Shown here piece by piece: positions 36,676 to 45,164 of a stretch of 64,000 nt of DNA. Location of the stretch: NCBI RefSeq assembly GCF_013343235.1, contig NZ_CP040094.1:2108501-2172500 (forward strand), given 5' to 3'. The first letter of the stretch is position 1, and each line of letters begins with the position of its first letter. The notes below the pieces were generated by a model, which saw only the letters and a program-made list of their open reading frames with translations, was not told the origin of the DNA and did no database searches. The position numbers and the translations under genes are program-made. Origin of the DNA: Nostoc sp. TCL240-02 (GTDB lineage Bacteria > Cyanobacteriota > Cyanobacteriia > Cyanobacteriales > Nostocaceae).

Positions 36676-39345
36676 ATGAGCATGATTATGCACAACCGTA
36701 TATTTACTACTTTATTTTTAACTCTATTTCTGGCTAACACACCCCAGTTTGTAGTTGCTCAGAACAATATTGAACAGCTATTTAAACAAGGCGACGCTGC
36801 CGAATCAGTCGGTAATAACTCCCAAGCAGAGACAATTTCGCGTAAAGTTTTGCAGTTTGAACCAAAAAATGGCAAAGCTTATAACAATTTGGGGAATGCC
36901 TTAAGGCGACAGGGAAAATTAGATGCAGCGTTAGCAGCGCACCAGAAGGCGTTACAACTCAACCCTAATGATGCTGAAGCTTACGTTGGTATAGGGAATG
37001 TGCTAAATGCTCAAGGGAAACAAGAGGAGGCGATCGCATCTCACAAGAAAGCTTTGCAACTTAATCCCAACTTGGCTACTGCTTACAACGGTCTGGGAAA
37101 TGTGCTGTATGTAGAGAATAAATTAGATGCTGCTGTTGCCGCATACCAAAAAGCCATTCAACTTAACCCCAACTTGGCTATTGCTTACAACAATCTCGGT
37201 AATGCCTTCAAAGACCAGAAAAAATTAGATGCCTCTGTTGCCGCATACCAAAAAGCAGTTCAACTCAACCCCAACTTGGCTATTGCTTACAACAATCTCG
37301 GTAATGCCTTCAAAGACCAGAAAAAATTAGATGCCGCTGTTGCCGTATTCCAAAAAGCAATTCAACTCAACCCCAACTATGCGATTGCTTACAATAATCT
37401 CGGCATTACCCTGTATAACCAGAAGAAATTAGATGCCGCATTTACTGCATTCCAAAAAGCAATTCAACTTAACCCTAACGATGCTTTCACTTACAATGCT
37501 TTGGGTCTTGTACTAAGTGATCAGAAGAAATTAGATGCCGCAGTTGCCGCATTCCAAAAAGCAATTCAACTTAACCCTAATGATGCTAATGCTTACAATG
37601 CTCTAGGTTTTGTACTGAGTGACCAGAAGAAATTAGATGCCGCAGTTGCCGCATTCCAAAAAGCAATTCAACTTAGCCCTAATGATGCTTTACCTTACAA
37701 TGGTTTAGGTCTTGTACTGAGTGACCAGAGTAAATTAGATGCAGCAGTTGCCACATACCAAAAAGCAATTAAACTTGATCCTAACTATGGTGATGCTTAC
37801 TACAATCTCGGCAATGCCTTGAAAGATCAGAAGAAATTAGATGCAGCAACTGCTGCATACCAAAAAGCAATTCAATTGAACCCTAACGATGCTTTTGCTT
37901 ACAACAATCTCGGCGCTATCCTGAGTGACCAGAAGAAATTAGATGCAGCAGTTAGTGCATACCAAAAAGCAATTCAACTCAGCCCCAATTTAGCTAGTAC
38001 TTACAACAATCTTGGCAATGTCTTGAGTGACCAAAATAAATTAGATGCAGCAGTTGCCGCCTTTCAAAAAGCAATTCAAATTGAGCCCAACTATGCTGAT
38101 GCTTACTACAATCTCGGCATTGCCCTATATGACCATAAAAAATTAAATGCAGCAGTTCCCGCTTTCCAAAAAGCAATTCAACTCAATCCTAACAATGCTA
38201 AAACTTATTACAATCTCGGTATTGTACTGAAAGATCAGAAAAAATTAGATGCAGCAGTCGCCGCCTTCCAAAAAGCAACTCAACTCAACCCCAACTATGG
38301 TACTGCTCACAACAATCTCGGCAATGTCTTGAGTGACCAAAAGAAATTAGATGCAGCAGTTAGTGCATACCAAAAGGCAATTCAAATCAACCCCAACTAT
38401 GCTAATGCTTACAATGGTCTTGGCGTTGCTCTGAGGCAGCAGAAAAAATTAGATGCCGCAGTTGCTGCTTTTCAAAAAGCCCTAACATTGCCAGAAGACA
38501 AGTCTATAAACCCAGCCAGTGCTCATACTCTCGCTCATAATAGCTTGGGTGTTGCATTCATACAGCAAGGAAAACTAAAAGAAGCCATTGAACAGTTTGA
38601 TAGAGCAGAAGAGATTGACCCCGATTATATCTATGCTAGTAACAACAATAGAGAAGTACGGCGGTTTTGGAAAGAGCAACAAAATAAACTCGCTAAAGAC
38701 GTAGAAGACGATCGCCAATGGTTGCCTAAGAATGACCCAACCATAACCGTTAAGCGTTCTGTGGTACTCATCACTGCGGAGTTTTTTAACAGCGATCGCC
38801 AGGGAACAGAGATCGGCACTGGTATAGTAATTAAGCGAGAAGACAACCGGACATTAATCCTCACTAATCGTCATGTAATTTTTGATGGCAATGAACAAGG
38901 TAAAAATATTCAAGTAGAATTTTTCAGTTCACCGCCATCCAACCGAGTGCGAATGCGGCGAGATGCCAAGCTATTCAAAATGACCTCTGAGGAACAACTC
39001 GATTTAGCTGTTTTGGAAATTATTGGTAAACTACCAGAAGATATCCAGCCTTTATCTATCTCTTCAACTGCGATCGCCCCGAAAATGCCCATTCGGATTA
39101 TCGGTCATTCTGCTCAAAGAGGTGAAGATAAATCTTGGTCTATGCAATCAGGACAAATCAGCTATCAAAATCAGCGATTAGAAATATCTCAAGCTGCACT
39201 CAAACCCGGTTATTCTGGCAGTCCGGTAATTGATTCGCAAAATCGGCTTTTAGGCATCGTCTTTGCAAGAAAAGGCGAAGACCGAGATTTGGCTTATCCT
39301 ATGTCTGAGATTCAAAAACAACTGCTTACCTGGAGCATTCGTTAA
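36676..39345 (+). CDS. Secreted TPR protein with C-terminal trypsin-like protease domain
   Basis: This is an 889-aa protein. A signal peptide (IFTTLFLTLFLANTPQFVVA) is followed by about 17 TPR units of 34 residues, each like LDAAVAAFQKAIQLNPN. The last 200 residues form a trypsin-like domain with SVVLITAEFF, catalytic His in LTNRHVIFDGNE, Asp in EEQLDLAVLEI and Ser in LKPGYSGSPVIDSQ. All three catalytic residues are present. Expected in the periplasm or cell envelope, where TPRs may recruit substrates. TPR units are similar at DNA level, so copy-number change is likely. No operon partner. Confidence 0.85.
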   Translation: MSMIMHNRIFTTLFLTLFLANTPQFVVAQNNIEQLFKQGDAAESVGNNSQAETISRKVLQFEPKNGKAYNNLGNALRRQGKLDAALAAHQKALQLNPNDAEAYVGIGNVLNAQGKQEEAIASHKKALQLNPNLATAYNGLGNVLYVENKLDAAVAAYQKAIQLNPNLAIAYNNLGNAFKDQKKLDASVAAYQKAVQLNPNLAIAYNNLGNAFKDQKKLDAAVAVFQKAIQLNPNYAIAYNNLGITLYNQKKLDAAFTAFQKAIQLNPNDAFTYNALGLVLSDQKKLDAAVAAFQKAIQLNPNDANAYNALGFVLSDQKKLDAAVAAFQKAIQLSPNDALPYNGLGLVLSDQSKLDAAVATYQKAIKLDPNYGDAYYNLGNALKDQKKLDAATAAYQKAIQLNPNDAFAYNNLGAILSDQKKLDAAVSAYQKAIQLSPNLASTYNNLGNVLSDQNKLDAAVAAFQKAIQIEPNYADAYYNLGIALYDHKKLNAAVPAFQKAIQLNPNNAKTYYNLGIVLKDQKKLDAAVAAFQKATQLNPNYGTAHNNLGNVLSDQKKLDAAVSAYQKAIQINPNYANAYNGLGVALRQQKKLDAAVAAFQKALTLPEDKSINPASAHTLAHNSLGVAFIQQGKLKEAIEQFDRAEEIDPDYIYASNNNREVRRFWKEQQNKLAKDVEDDRQWLPKNDPTITVKRSVVLITAEFFNSDRQGTEIGTGIVIKREDNRTLILTNRHVIFDGNEQGKNIQVEFFSSPPSNRVRMRRDAKLFKMTSEEQLDLAVLEIIGKLPEDIQPLSISSTAIAPKMPIRIIGHSAQRGEDKSWSMQSGQISYQNQRLEISQAALKPGYSGSPVIDSQNRLLGIVFARKGEDRDLAYPMSEIQKQLLTWSIR

Positions 39346-39355
39346 ACAAACTGAA

Positions 39356-40252
39356 TTAAGATATAGCAACATTCTTGAGGATAGTCATCGGCCCTTGGGC
39401 TTTGAGAATTTCCATTTCTGCTGCGTTTCGCACAAGTAAAGTACCAGCGAATCCTAATGAATTCACAGAGATAGACTGAAAATGCTCCTGCGATCGCGGT
39501 ACGATCAACATCCATTCTCTTGTTGCTAGCAGATTGTAAGCACCCAATTGCCTTGCATCTAAACCCACAGCCCCTAGCAAACTACGATAAACTTCTAGTG
39601 TTGCTTGGGCTGCTGTAAATGGCGATCGCATCCAATGAGGATTTAGTGGCGCAAAAGCGTTTACAAAAGGAAGCTTTGCTAAAGTTGCCTTCGAGTCCTG
39701 AAATTGTCCTGCCCTCAGTAGAGGTTCAATAGGTATCTGCGGCCCTAAAGGTACAAGTGGTAGTGGCACTAATTGTAAGTGTTTGTGTCGCTGACTAGCA
39801 CCTGCACTTTTGCCACTGTTGTAAAATGCTAAACCATCGAAATCATCTAAACACGCCCACATAGCTGCAAAATCTTCCAGAGTCAGCAAACTTTCCTGTT
39901 CCTCGAAGGCACGTGTGATAATTAGCAGATGGCGATCGACAACATTATATTTATTTAAAATACATACATGAGTATCAGAAATATCCGCCACAAATAAATC
40001 TTCTTCGTAGGGCAAAAAAGGATTAAACTCTTGACCAGAGACAGCAGATTGTTTTTCCTGTTTCTCCTTAGCTGCTTTTTTACGATTCAGATTAGACAAA
40101 ATCCGCACTAAAAAGCGCACGCCATCCTGTTCGATAAATTCAAATTCTGTCGGAATCGACAGTAACGCCCCGCATTGCAAAGCATGTTCAGTTCGTTCTT
40201 TCACACTTGTCCATAAAGTGCCAGATTTCAGTAAAATTTTTCCCTGTGGCAT
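39356..40252 (-). CDS. Diadenosine tetraphosphate phosphorylase (ATP adenylyltransferase)
   Basis: This is a 298-aa protein matching Ap4A phosphorylase II, which splits Ap4A with phosphate to ADP and ATP. N-terminal LLKSGTLWTSVKERTEHALQ, middle DRHLLIITRAFEEQESLL, and the HIT-like catalytic motif SQRHKHLQLVPLPL (His-x-His-x). Start ATG 40252 (MPQGKILL) has AAGGA six bases upstream; two earlier ATGs are in frame but lack a ribosome site. It is convergent with the TPR-protease gene. Confidence 0.87.
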   Translation of the reverse strand: MPQGKILLKSGTLWTSVKERTEHALQCGALLSIPTEFEFIEQDGVRFLVRILSNLNRKKAAKEKQEKQSAVSGQEFNPFLPYEEDLFVADISDTHVCILNKYNVVDRHLLIITRAFEEQESLLTLEDFAAMWACLDDFDGLAFYNSGKSAGASQRHKHLQLVPLPLVPLGPQIPIEPLLRAGQFQDSKATLAKLPFVNAFAPLNPHWMRSPFTAAQATLEVYRSLLGAVGLDARQLGAYNLLATREWMLIVPRSQEHFQSISVNSLGFAGTLLVRNAAEMEILKAQGPMTILKNVAIS

Positions 40253-40491
40253 TTTCATTCCTTCACACATGGTATAAAACACGCAGTCAACTTAACGAAA
40301 AATAGTTGGCTATAAACCGCTCTGGCTCTAAGTTGACACGCATCACAACTGTGTAACCCTACGAATGAGTATATTCCAAATAAGGTTTAGTAAAATACCA
40401 AAGCTTTCACAACAACGCAATACCTCTGCAACAAAACTGTCACAAATCATATCTACATTAGTAATACATCTAAATATCCTTCCAGACAGCA

Positions 40492-41757
40492 ATGCAAAAC
40501 CAATCTCGTGATGGAGAACACCCATCAAATAGCATTTTATCCAACACAACTGACACCAAATACCGTAATCAAGCACCCTGGAAAAAGGCTGCCGCCTCTC
40601 TATCGCTGGTGCTGCTGGGATCAGGTATGACATTGGCAGGTGGCTACATGGCTGGACATTCTCAGCAGGTGTCTGAGAGTGCATCTAATTTGGGAGTGAG
40701 TCGAGTAAATGCCGCTCCTCCATTATCAGCTGCCACAGATCCTAACTTTGTTATCCAAGTGGTGCAAAAGGTCGGGCCGGCTGTAGTAAGAATTGATTCT
40801 TCCCGAACCGTAAAAAGCCAGGTACCAGAAGAATTTAACGATCCATTTTTCCAACGTTTCTTTGGCTCTCAAATGCCAGAACAACAGAATCGGGTAGAAC
40901 GAGGTACTGGTTCAGGCTTTATTATTAGTGCTGATGGTCGTATTCTCACTAACGCCCACGTAGTTGATGGTGCTGATACAGTAACAGTAACGCTCAAGGA
41001 TGGGCGTAGTTTTAAAGGAAAAGTGTTAGGAAAAGACGAGTTGACCGATGTTGCTGTGATCAAAATTCAGGCGGACAATCTACCGTTAGTAGCATTGGGT
41101 AACTCAGATCAACTGCAACCGGGAGAATGGGCGATCGCGATCGGCAACCCCCTTGGACTAGATAATACAGTAACTACCGGAATCATCAGTGCTACCGGAC
41201 GTAGCAGCAATCTAATCGGCGCTGCCGATAAGCGAGTAGAGTATATTCAAACTGATGCAGCCATTAATCCCGGTAATTCCGGTGGCCCCCTGCTAAATTC
41301 CCGTGGCGAGGTGATTGCCATGAATACAGCCATTATCCAAGGGGCACAAGGATTAGGCTTTGCTATTCCCATCAACACAGCACAACGCATTTCCAGTCAA
41401 ATAATAGCTACAGGCAAAGTAGAACATCCTTATCTGGGAATTCAAATGGTGGGGTTAACACCTCAGCTAAAACAAAATATCAACTCAGATCCCAATAGCG
41501 GTTTGAGTGTGAATGAAGATAAAGGTGTATTAGTTGTAAAAGTTGTGCCAAATTCACCAGCTGCTAAAGCAGGGATACGTGCTGGTGATGTTATCCAAAA
41601 GCTTGGCGGGCAAGCAGTCACAGATGCCAACAGTGTCCAAAAAGTAGTAGAAAATAGCCAAATCGGGGGTGATTTGCGCTTAGAATTACGTCGCAATGGA
41701 CAGAATCTTAACGTAGCCGTGCAACCTGGTGCTTTTCCCACCCCACCAGTACAATAA
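40492..41757 (+). CDS. HtrA/Deg-family serine protease with PDZ domain (HhoA/HhoB-like)
   Basis: This is a 421-aa protein. The N-terminal membrane anchor or signal is [20 protein letters not shown]. The protease domain has His in [15 protein letters not shown], Asp in [12 protein letters not shown] and Ser in [14 protein letters not shown]. One PDZ domain follows ([30 protein letters not shown]). It likely degrades damaged proteins in the periplasm or thylakoid lumen. Which of the three cyanobacterial Deg paralogs it is cannot be told by eye. A good terminator follows. Confidence 0.92.
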   Translation: MQNQSRDGEHPSNSILSNTTDTKYRNQAPWKKAAASLSLVLLGSGMTLAGGYMAGHSQQVSESASNLGVSRVNAAPPLSAATDPNFVIQVVQKVGPAVVRIDSSRTVKSQVPEEFNDPFFQRFFGSQMPEQQNRVERGTGSGFIISADGRILTNAHVVDGADTVTVTLKDGRSFKGKVLGKDELTDVAVIKIQADNLPLVALGNSDQLQPGEWAIAIGNPLGLDNTVTTGIISATGRSSNLIGAADKRVEYIQTDAAINPGNSGGPLLNSRGEVIAMNTAIIQGAQGLGFAIPINTAQRISSQIIATGKVEHPYLGIQMVGLTPQLKQNINSDPNSGLSVNEDKGVLVVKVVPNSPAAKAGIRAGDVIQKLGGQAVTDANSVQKVVENSQIGGDLRLELRRNGQNLNVAVQPGAFPTPPVQ

Positions 41758-41789
41758 AAGTTTTGCTATTGAGTCAAAGTGAATTTTTT

Positions 41790-41819
41790 GGGATGGGCAA
41801 AATACCCATCCCTTTTTTT
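41790..41819 (+). terminator. Rho-independent terminator after the HtrA-like gene
   Basis: GGGATGGG (41790-41797) and CCCATCCC (41805-41812), followed by seven T. It is 33 bp after the stop codon. Confidence 0.88.
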
Positions 41820-42044
41820 AGATGGCAAAGATAAGGTGGGCACTGCCATTATGTAAAAATAGTTGTCTTTAAAAGCAGAGTTATTTTTATATTTTTTATC
41901 CATGACATTAGTCATGGTTTAACTAATTACCTTTTTCACTAGTGTATATCTATTTTCAGTCCTATTATTTACTTGTCAAAGAGATTAAGATTTTGCGAAA
42001 AATTAATCTCTTTGATATCTACATCATAGAAGGAAAGTTTGCGA

Positions 42045-42299
42045 ATGAGTATTAAAAGAATGCTTGCTAGTGCAGCACTGATTTTACCAATTGCTGTTAC
42101 CTTTATTCCTTCCCAAGCCGATGCTCAGGCTAGATGGCCAGTTAGACGACCAGTTCCAGTTAGAATAATCAGAAGACCATCGCCAGTTAGGGTTTACACC
42201 CCTGTTCAAGCGAGAAGAAGGATACTAGTTCCTGGACGTTGGGTGCAAACAAATCGTGGTCGTCGATGGATACCGGCTCGCTATGTATATAGAAGATAA
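42045..42299 (+). CDS. Small secreted Arg/Pro-rich protein
   Basis: This is an 84-aa protein. It starts MSIKRMLASAALILPIAVTF, a clear signal peptide with cleavage after SQADA. The mature part is very basic (RWPVRRPVPVRIIRRPSPVR and GRWVQTNRGRRWIPARYVY). The final GRW-rich stretch resembles short YXWxPGH/GRWV-type envelope peptides. AAGGAAAG lies about ten bases before the ATG. Function unknown; an envelope location is likely. Confidence 0.7.
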   Translation: MSIKRMLASAALILPIAVTFIPSQADAQARWPVRRPVPVRIIRRPSPVRVYTPVQARRRILVPGRWVQTNRGRRWIPARYVYRR

Positions 42300-42382
42300 A
42301 AGACCTACAAATGCAAAAAATATTGCCCATCAATATTGATTGCAGAGTTCATTTTTCATAGATTTAGTTAATGTTTAAAAAT

Positions 42383-42407
42383 CCCCTTTAGAAATATTTT
42401 AAAGGGG
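42383..42407 (+). terminator. Hairpin after the small secreted protein
   Basis: CCCCTTTA with TAAAGGGG around GAAATATTT, followed by TATTATTT. It is 84 bp after the stop. Confidence 0.65.
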
Positions 42408-42432
42408 TATTATTTCATATTTACAATAAATA

Positions 42433-42566
42433 TAGCGGTTATCAGTTGAGTGCAATACAGACCTAACCCCCAGCCCCTTCTCTATAAGGGAAGGGGAGTA
42501 AGATGCAAAACATCTCTCCTAAAAGGAGAGATGTCAAACTGTATTGCTTCCATTCGATAACTGCTA
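42433..42566. mobile_element. 134-bp MITE related to IS630 ends
   Basis: The left end is TAGCGGTTATCAGTTGAGT and the right end the complement of TAGCAGTTATCGAATGG, flanked by TA on both sides (42431-42432 and 42567-42568). The ends match those of the IS630 element at 26176 over about 12 bases. Inside are CTCTCCTAAAAGGAGAG and AAGGGAAGGGG runs typical of these miniature elements. Confidence 0.8.
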
Positions 42567-42600
42567 TACTTGAGCATAATTAAACATATTAAATAACTTA

Positions 42601-42651
42601 GTTTGTAGTAGGTGACTTAGATTTGTTAGGACTAAAGTCCTGACTACAAAC
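42601..42651. repeat. Inverted repeat GTTTGTAGT...ACTACAAAC
   Basis: GTTTGTAGT (42601-42609) and ACTACAAAC (42643-42651) with inner GGACT/AGTCC. This is a common Nostoc dispersed hairpin. It lies 40 bp after the stop of the DAHP synthase gene and may serve as its terminator. Confidence 0.65.
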
Positions 42652-42691
42652 TTTAATTTATTTATGCCCAGCAAGAAGTTGCAACTGAATT

Positions 42692-43750
42692 TTAAGCTAG
42701 AGCTACTGCTGGTTGCTGCCAGCGTCCTACCGCCTTACCAATGACTGCTAATTCTTGCATTAATTTATCAAAACGGTCTGGTGTCACAGATTGAGGCCCG
42801 TCGGATAAAGCTTTGGCAGGGTTGGGATGAACCTCTATCATCAGAGAATCTGTGCCAGCTGCGATCGCAGCCATTGCCATTGAAGGCACAAACTCAGACC
42901 AACCTACGCCGTGGCTGGGGTCAATCATAATTGGCAGGTGAGTCAGTTTCCGCAACACTGGTACTACCGATAAATCCAGCGTATTTCGCGTATATTGGCG
43001 GTCAAAGGTGCGTATTCCCCTTTCACACAAAATTACATTGGGATTTCCAGATGCCAAAACATACTCGGCTGCCATCAACCAATCTTCAATAGTAGCCGCC
43101 ATTCCACGCTTCAAGAGAACTGGTTTCGGCTGCGCTCCCACTTTTTTGAGCAAGGAGAAATTCTGCATATTTCTTGCTCCTACCTGAATCACGTCAGCAA
43201 CTTCGACAATTTTATCCAGGTCAGCCGCATCCATCACTTCTGTAATAATACCTAGTCCACTGACTTCCCGCGCCCTTGCTAATAAATCCAAAGCACTCTC
43301 GCCGTGTCCTTGGAAGGCGTAAGGTGAAGTTCGAGGTTTATATGCCCCTCCGCGCAAAAATTTTGCTCCAGCAGTCTTGACGCGCCGTGCTGTCTCTACA
43401 ATCATTTCTTCATTTTCTACTGAGCAGGGGCCGGCAACGACTACCAAAGGCTGATGTTCACCAAATACCACTGCTCCATTAGGAGTATTAACTACTACTT
43501 CCGAAGCCTCACCGTGACGGTATTGGCGACTGGCTCGTTTGTAAGGCTGCTCTACCCGTAACACCTGCTCAATCCAGGGGCTAAGTTCCTGAATTTGTAA
43601 TGGATCTAAACTGGCAGTTTCACCTACAAGACCAATAACTACTTTATGTTGACCAACAATTTTTTCTGGAGTTAGCCCCCAGCTAGTTAATTCTTCATCA
43701 ATGCGGTTTATTTCCGCTTCTGGGGAACCAGTTTTCATTACTATAATCAT
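42692..43750 (-). CDS. aroF: DAHP synthase (3-deoxy-7-phosphoheptulonate synthase), AroF/AroA(G) type I-beta
   Basis: This is a 352-aa enzyme for the first step of aromatic amino-acid synthesis, joining PEP and erythrose 4-phosphate. The N-terminal ferredoxin-like regulatory domain (MIIVMKTGSPEAEINRIDEE to VLRVEQPYK) precedes the barrel. Key motifs are VVAGPCSVENEEMIVE, LRGGAYKPRTSPYAFQG, VLLKRGMAATIEDW, LCERGIRTFD and MIDPSHGVGW. The length is normal. Its own regulatory domain suggests feedback control. Confidence 0.93.
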   Translation of the reverse strand: MIIVMKTGSPEAEINRIDEELTSWGLTPEKIVGQHKVVIGLVGETASLDPLQIQELSPWIEQVLRVEQPYKRASRQYRHGEASEVVVNTPNGAVVFGEHQPLVVVAGPCSVENEEMIVETARRVKTAGAKFLRGGAYKPRTSPYAFQGHGESALDLLARAREVSGLGIITEVMDAADLDKIVEVADVIQVGARNMQNFSLLKKVGAQPKPVLLKRGMAATIEDWLMAAEYVLASGNPNVILCERGIRTFDRQYTRNTLDLSVVPVLRKLTHLPIMIDPSHGVGWSEFVPSMAMAAIAAGTDSLMIEVHPNPAKALSDGPQSVTPDRFDKLMQELAVIGKAVGRWQQPAVALA

Positions 43751-44031
43751 GTGAAAGTTCCTAATTAATTGAGTAAAATTTTCTGTAAATGGGCTAACTT
43801 TATTGTTGCCTATTGCCCTAATTACGAATAGTTAAAAACAAAATTTATTTACAAAATAAATAGACAAAATATAGCGCTCAGTCAGTAGTTTTACTACTGG
43901 GTAGCTGGATGTAGGTATAAAAAGATTATATAATTTTAATTAGCAATGTTGAAGTTATAAAATTTCAACTTCAACATTCACTTCTTTTATTTACCCAATA
44001 CCGCAGTTACCTAATACCTGAGCGCCATTAA
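43751..44031. other. Intergenic region between PAM68 and aroF
   Basis: 281 bp, AT-rich, no gene. TATAACTTCAACATTGC and GAAATTTTATAACTTC around 43945-43975 form a modest inverted repeat. It should contain the aroF promoter on the minus strand. Confidence 0.4.
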
Positions 44032-44502
44032 TTATGAGTTTTTTTGCCGAGTTTCGCGCCAAACTGCCACCATTCGTCCCCAATTGGTGTTGAACTCACC
44101 CAAACCTAGCAAACTTCCGACTCTTTCTTCATCCCAAGAGGCAGAGAGAACGCCATAAGTTATGCCTAAGACCCCCAAACCAAATAGTCCCATGTTCACC
44201 AATAACACGGCGATGGGAGGTAGTTGGATGTCGGAGTAGATAGCAAGCAGATAGCTAACAACCAGGACGCTAATGCCCAAAGCTGTTGGTACGCCACAGA
44301 AACCAGCTACCCGTCGGATCATCCTCTGGCTGACTACTTGAGGAATAGCCATCTCTTGTTTGGTGTAAGTCAGTTTTTTGTCAGCCTGTTTGCCAGATTC
44401 TTGTGGCTGTGCTGCTGGTTTACTTTGAGTTTTTGCGGGTTTTTGGCGCTTTTTGTTTGGTTCAAAGGGCAAGCGACTGCGTTCAGATTCTTCAGCAGAC
44501 AT
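44032..44502 (-). CDS. PAM68 family protein, photosystem II assembly
   Basis: This is a 156-aa protein. A charged N-terminus (LPFEPNKKRQKPAKTQ) is followed by IPQVVSQRMIRRVAGFCGVP and two membrane helices (ISVLVVSYLLAIY and VLLVNMGLFGLGVLGITYGV), ending SASWDEERVGSLLGLGEFNT. This is the PAM68 pattern. The family assists early photosystem II assembly at the thylakoid membrane. It follows rpsO by 12 bp on the same strand, so co-transcription is likely. Confidence 0.9.
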   Translation of the reverse strand: MSAEESERSRLPFEPNKKRQKPAKTQSKPAAQPQESGKQADKKLTYTKQEMAIPQVVSQRMIRRVAGFCGVPTALGISVLVVSYLLAIYSDIQLPPIAVLLVNMGLFGLGVLGITYGVLSASWDEERVGSLLGLGEFNTNWGRMVAVWRETRQKNS

Positions 44503-44514
44503 AAGCGGTAGCCC

Positions 44515-44784
44515 CTATCCACGAATACCGAGGCGAGCGATCAAAGCTTGATACTTTTCCCGGCTTTCCTGCGATATGTAGGCTAGAAGACGCTTACGCT
44601 GACCAATTAGCTTCAACAGTCCCCGTCGAGAAGAATGGTCTTTTTTATTTGCCTGGAGATGTTCGCTGAGGCGGTTAATGCGCTCAGTTAGCATGGCAAC
44701 TTGGACATCAGCCGAACCAGTGTCGGTTTCGTGAACTTGGTAATTGGAAATTATTTCTTGTTTCCGCAGTTGCGTCAGTGCCAT
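44515..44784 (-). CDS. rpsO: 30S ribosomal protein S15
   Basis: This is an 89-aa protein, the usual S15 size, from ATG 44784 ([20 protein letters not shown]). [40 protein letters not shown] and QRKRLLAYI are the rRNA-binding conserved regions. An ATG 48 bases upstream is in frame but would add 16 atypical residues. Confidence 0.96.
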   Translation of the reverse strand: MALTQLRKQEIISNYQVHETDTGSADVQVAMLTERINRLSEHLQANKKDHSSRRGLLKLIGQRKRLLAYISQESREKYQALIARLGIRG

Positions 44785-44850
44785 GATTGATTCAATTGCT
44801 AGTTTTTCTAAATGTATGCAGCAGTCTCCCATAATATCACAGCCCTTAAG

Positions 44851-44920
44851 CTGGATGTCGAATCATCTTTGCTGCTATGTTTGGCAATCTAGGAGACTAA
44901 GTAAGTCAAGAGACATCCAG
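44851..44920 (-). promoter_or_regulatory. Inverted repeat in the rpsO upstream region
   Basis: CTGGATGTC (44851-44859) and GACATCCAG (44912-44920), 67 to 136 bases upstream of the rpsO start. If transcribed it forms a 5' leader hairpin. S15 often represses its own mRNA through leader structures, so this is a candidate site. There is no direct evidence of pairing with S15. Confidence 0.35.
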
Positions 44921-45081
44921 TATCTTCTATGGAGGCAAATAAGGTAATTTTAAATGGTAGCTTCCGTGTCGATATTTGAAGGTTTGTCTGGATTGGTAAA
45001 CTATTTGTCCTGGCATTTCTTCCAGTTGTTTTTTACTCCAGACAGCAGGAAAGCTATTTCAACCCAAATACAAAACTTTTT

Positions 45082-45130
45082 GGTTAAAGGGAAAGGATTT
45101 AAATTCACCTTTCCCTTTTGCCCTTTAACC
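45082..45130 (-). terminator. Hairpin downstream of the second porin gene
   Basis: GGTTAAAGGG (45082-45091) pairs with CCCTTTAACC (45121-45130), with an inner AAAGG/CCTTT stem. It is 35 bp beyond the porin stop on the minus strand. Confidence 0.65.
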
Positions 45131-45164
45131 TTTTCCTAGATTGGACTTGCGTTCACCAAATCTT

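Noticed and set aside
44954..45139. 61-codon plus-strand frame between rpsO and the porin
   Set aside because: It covers the porin terminator hairpin and ends in repeat-derived KGKGFKFTFPFCPLTF.
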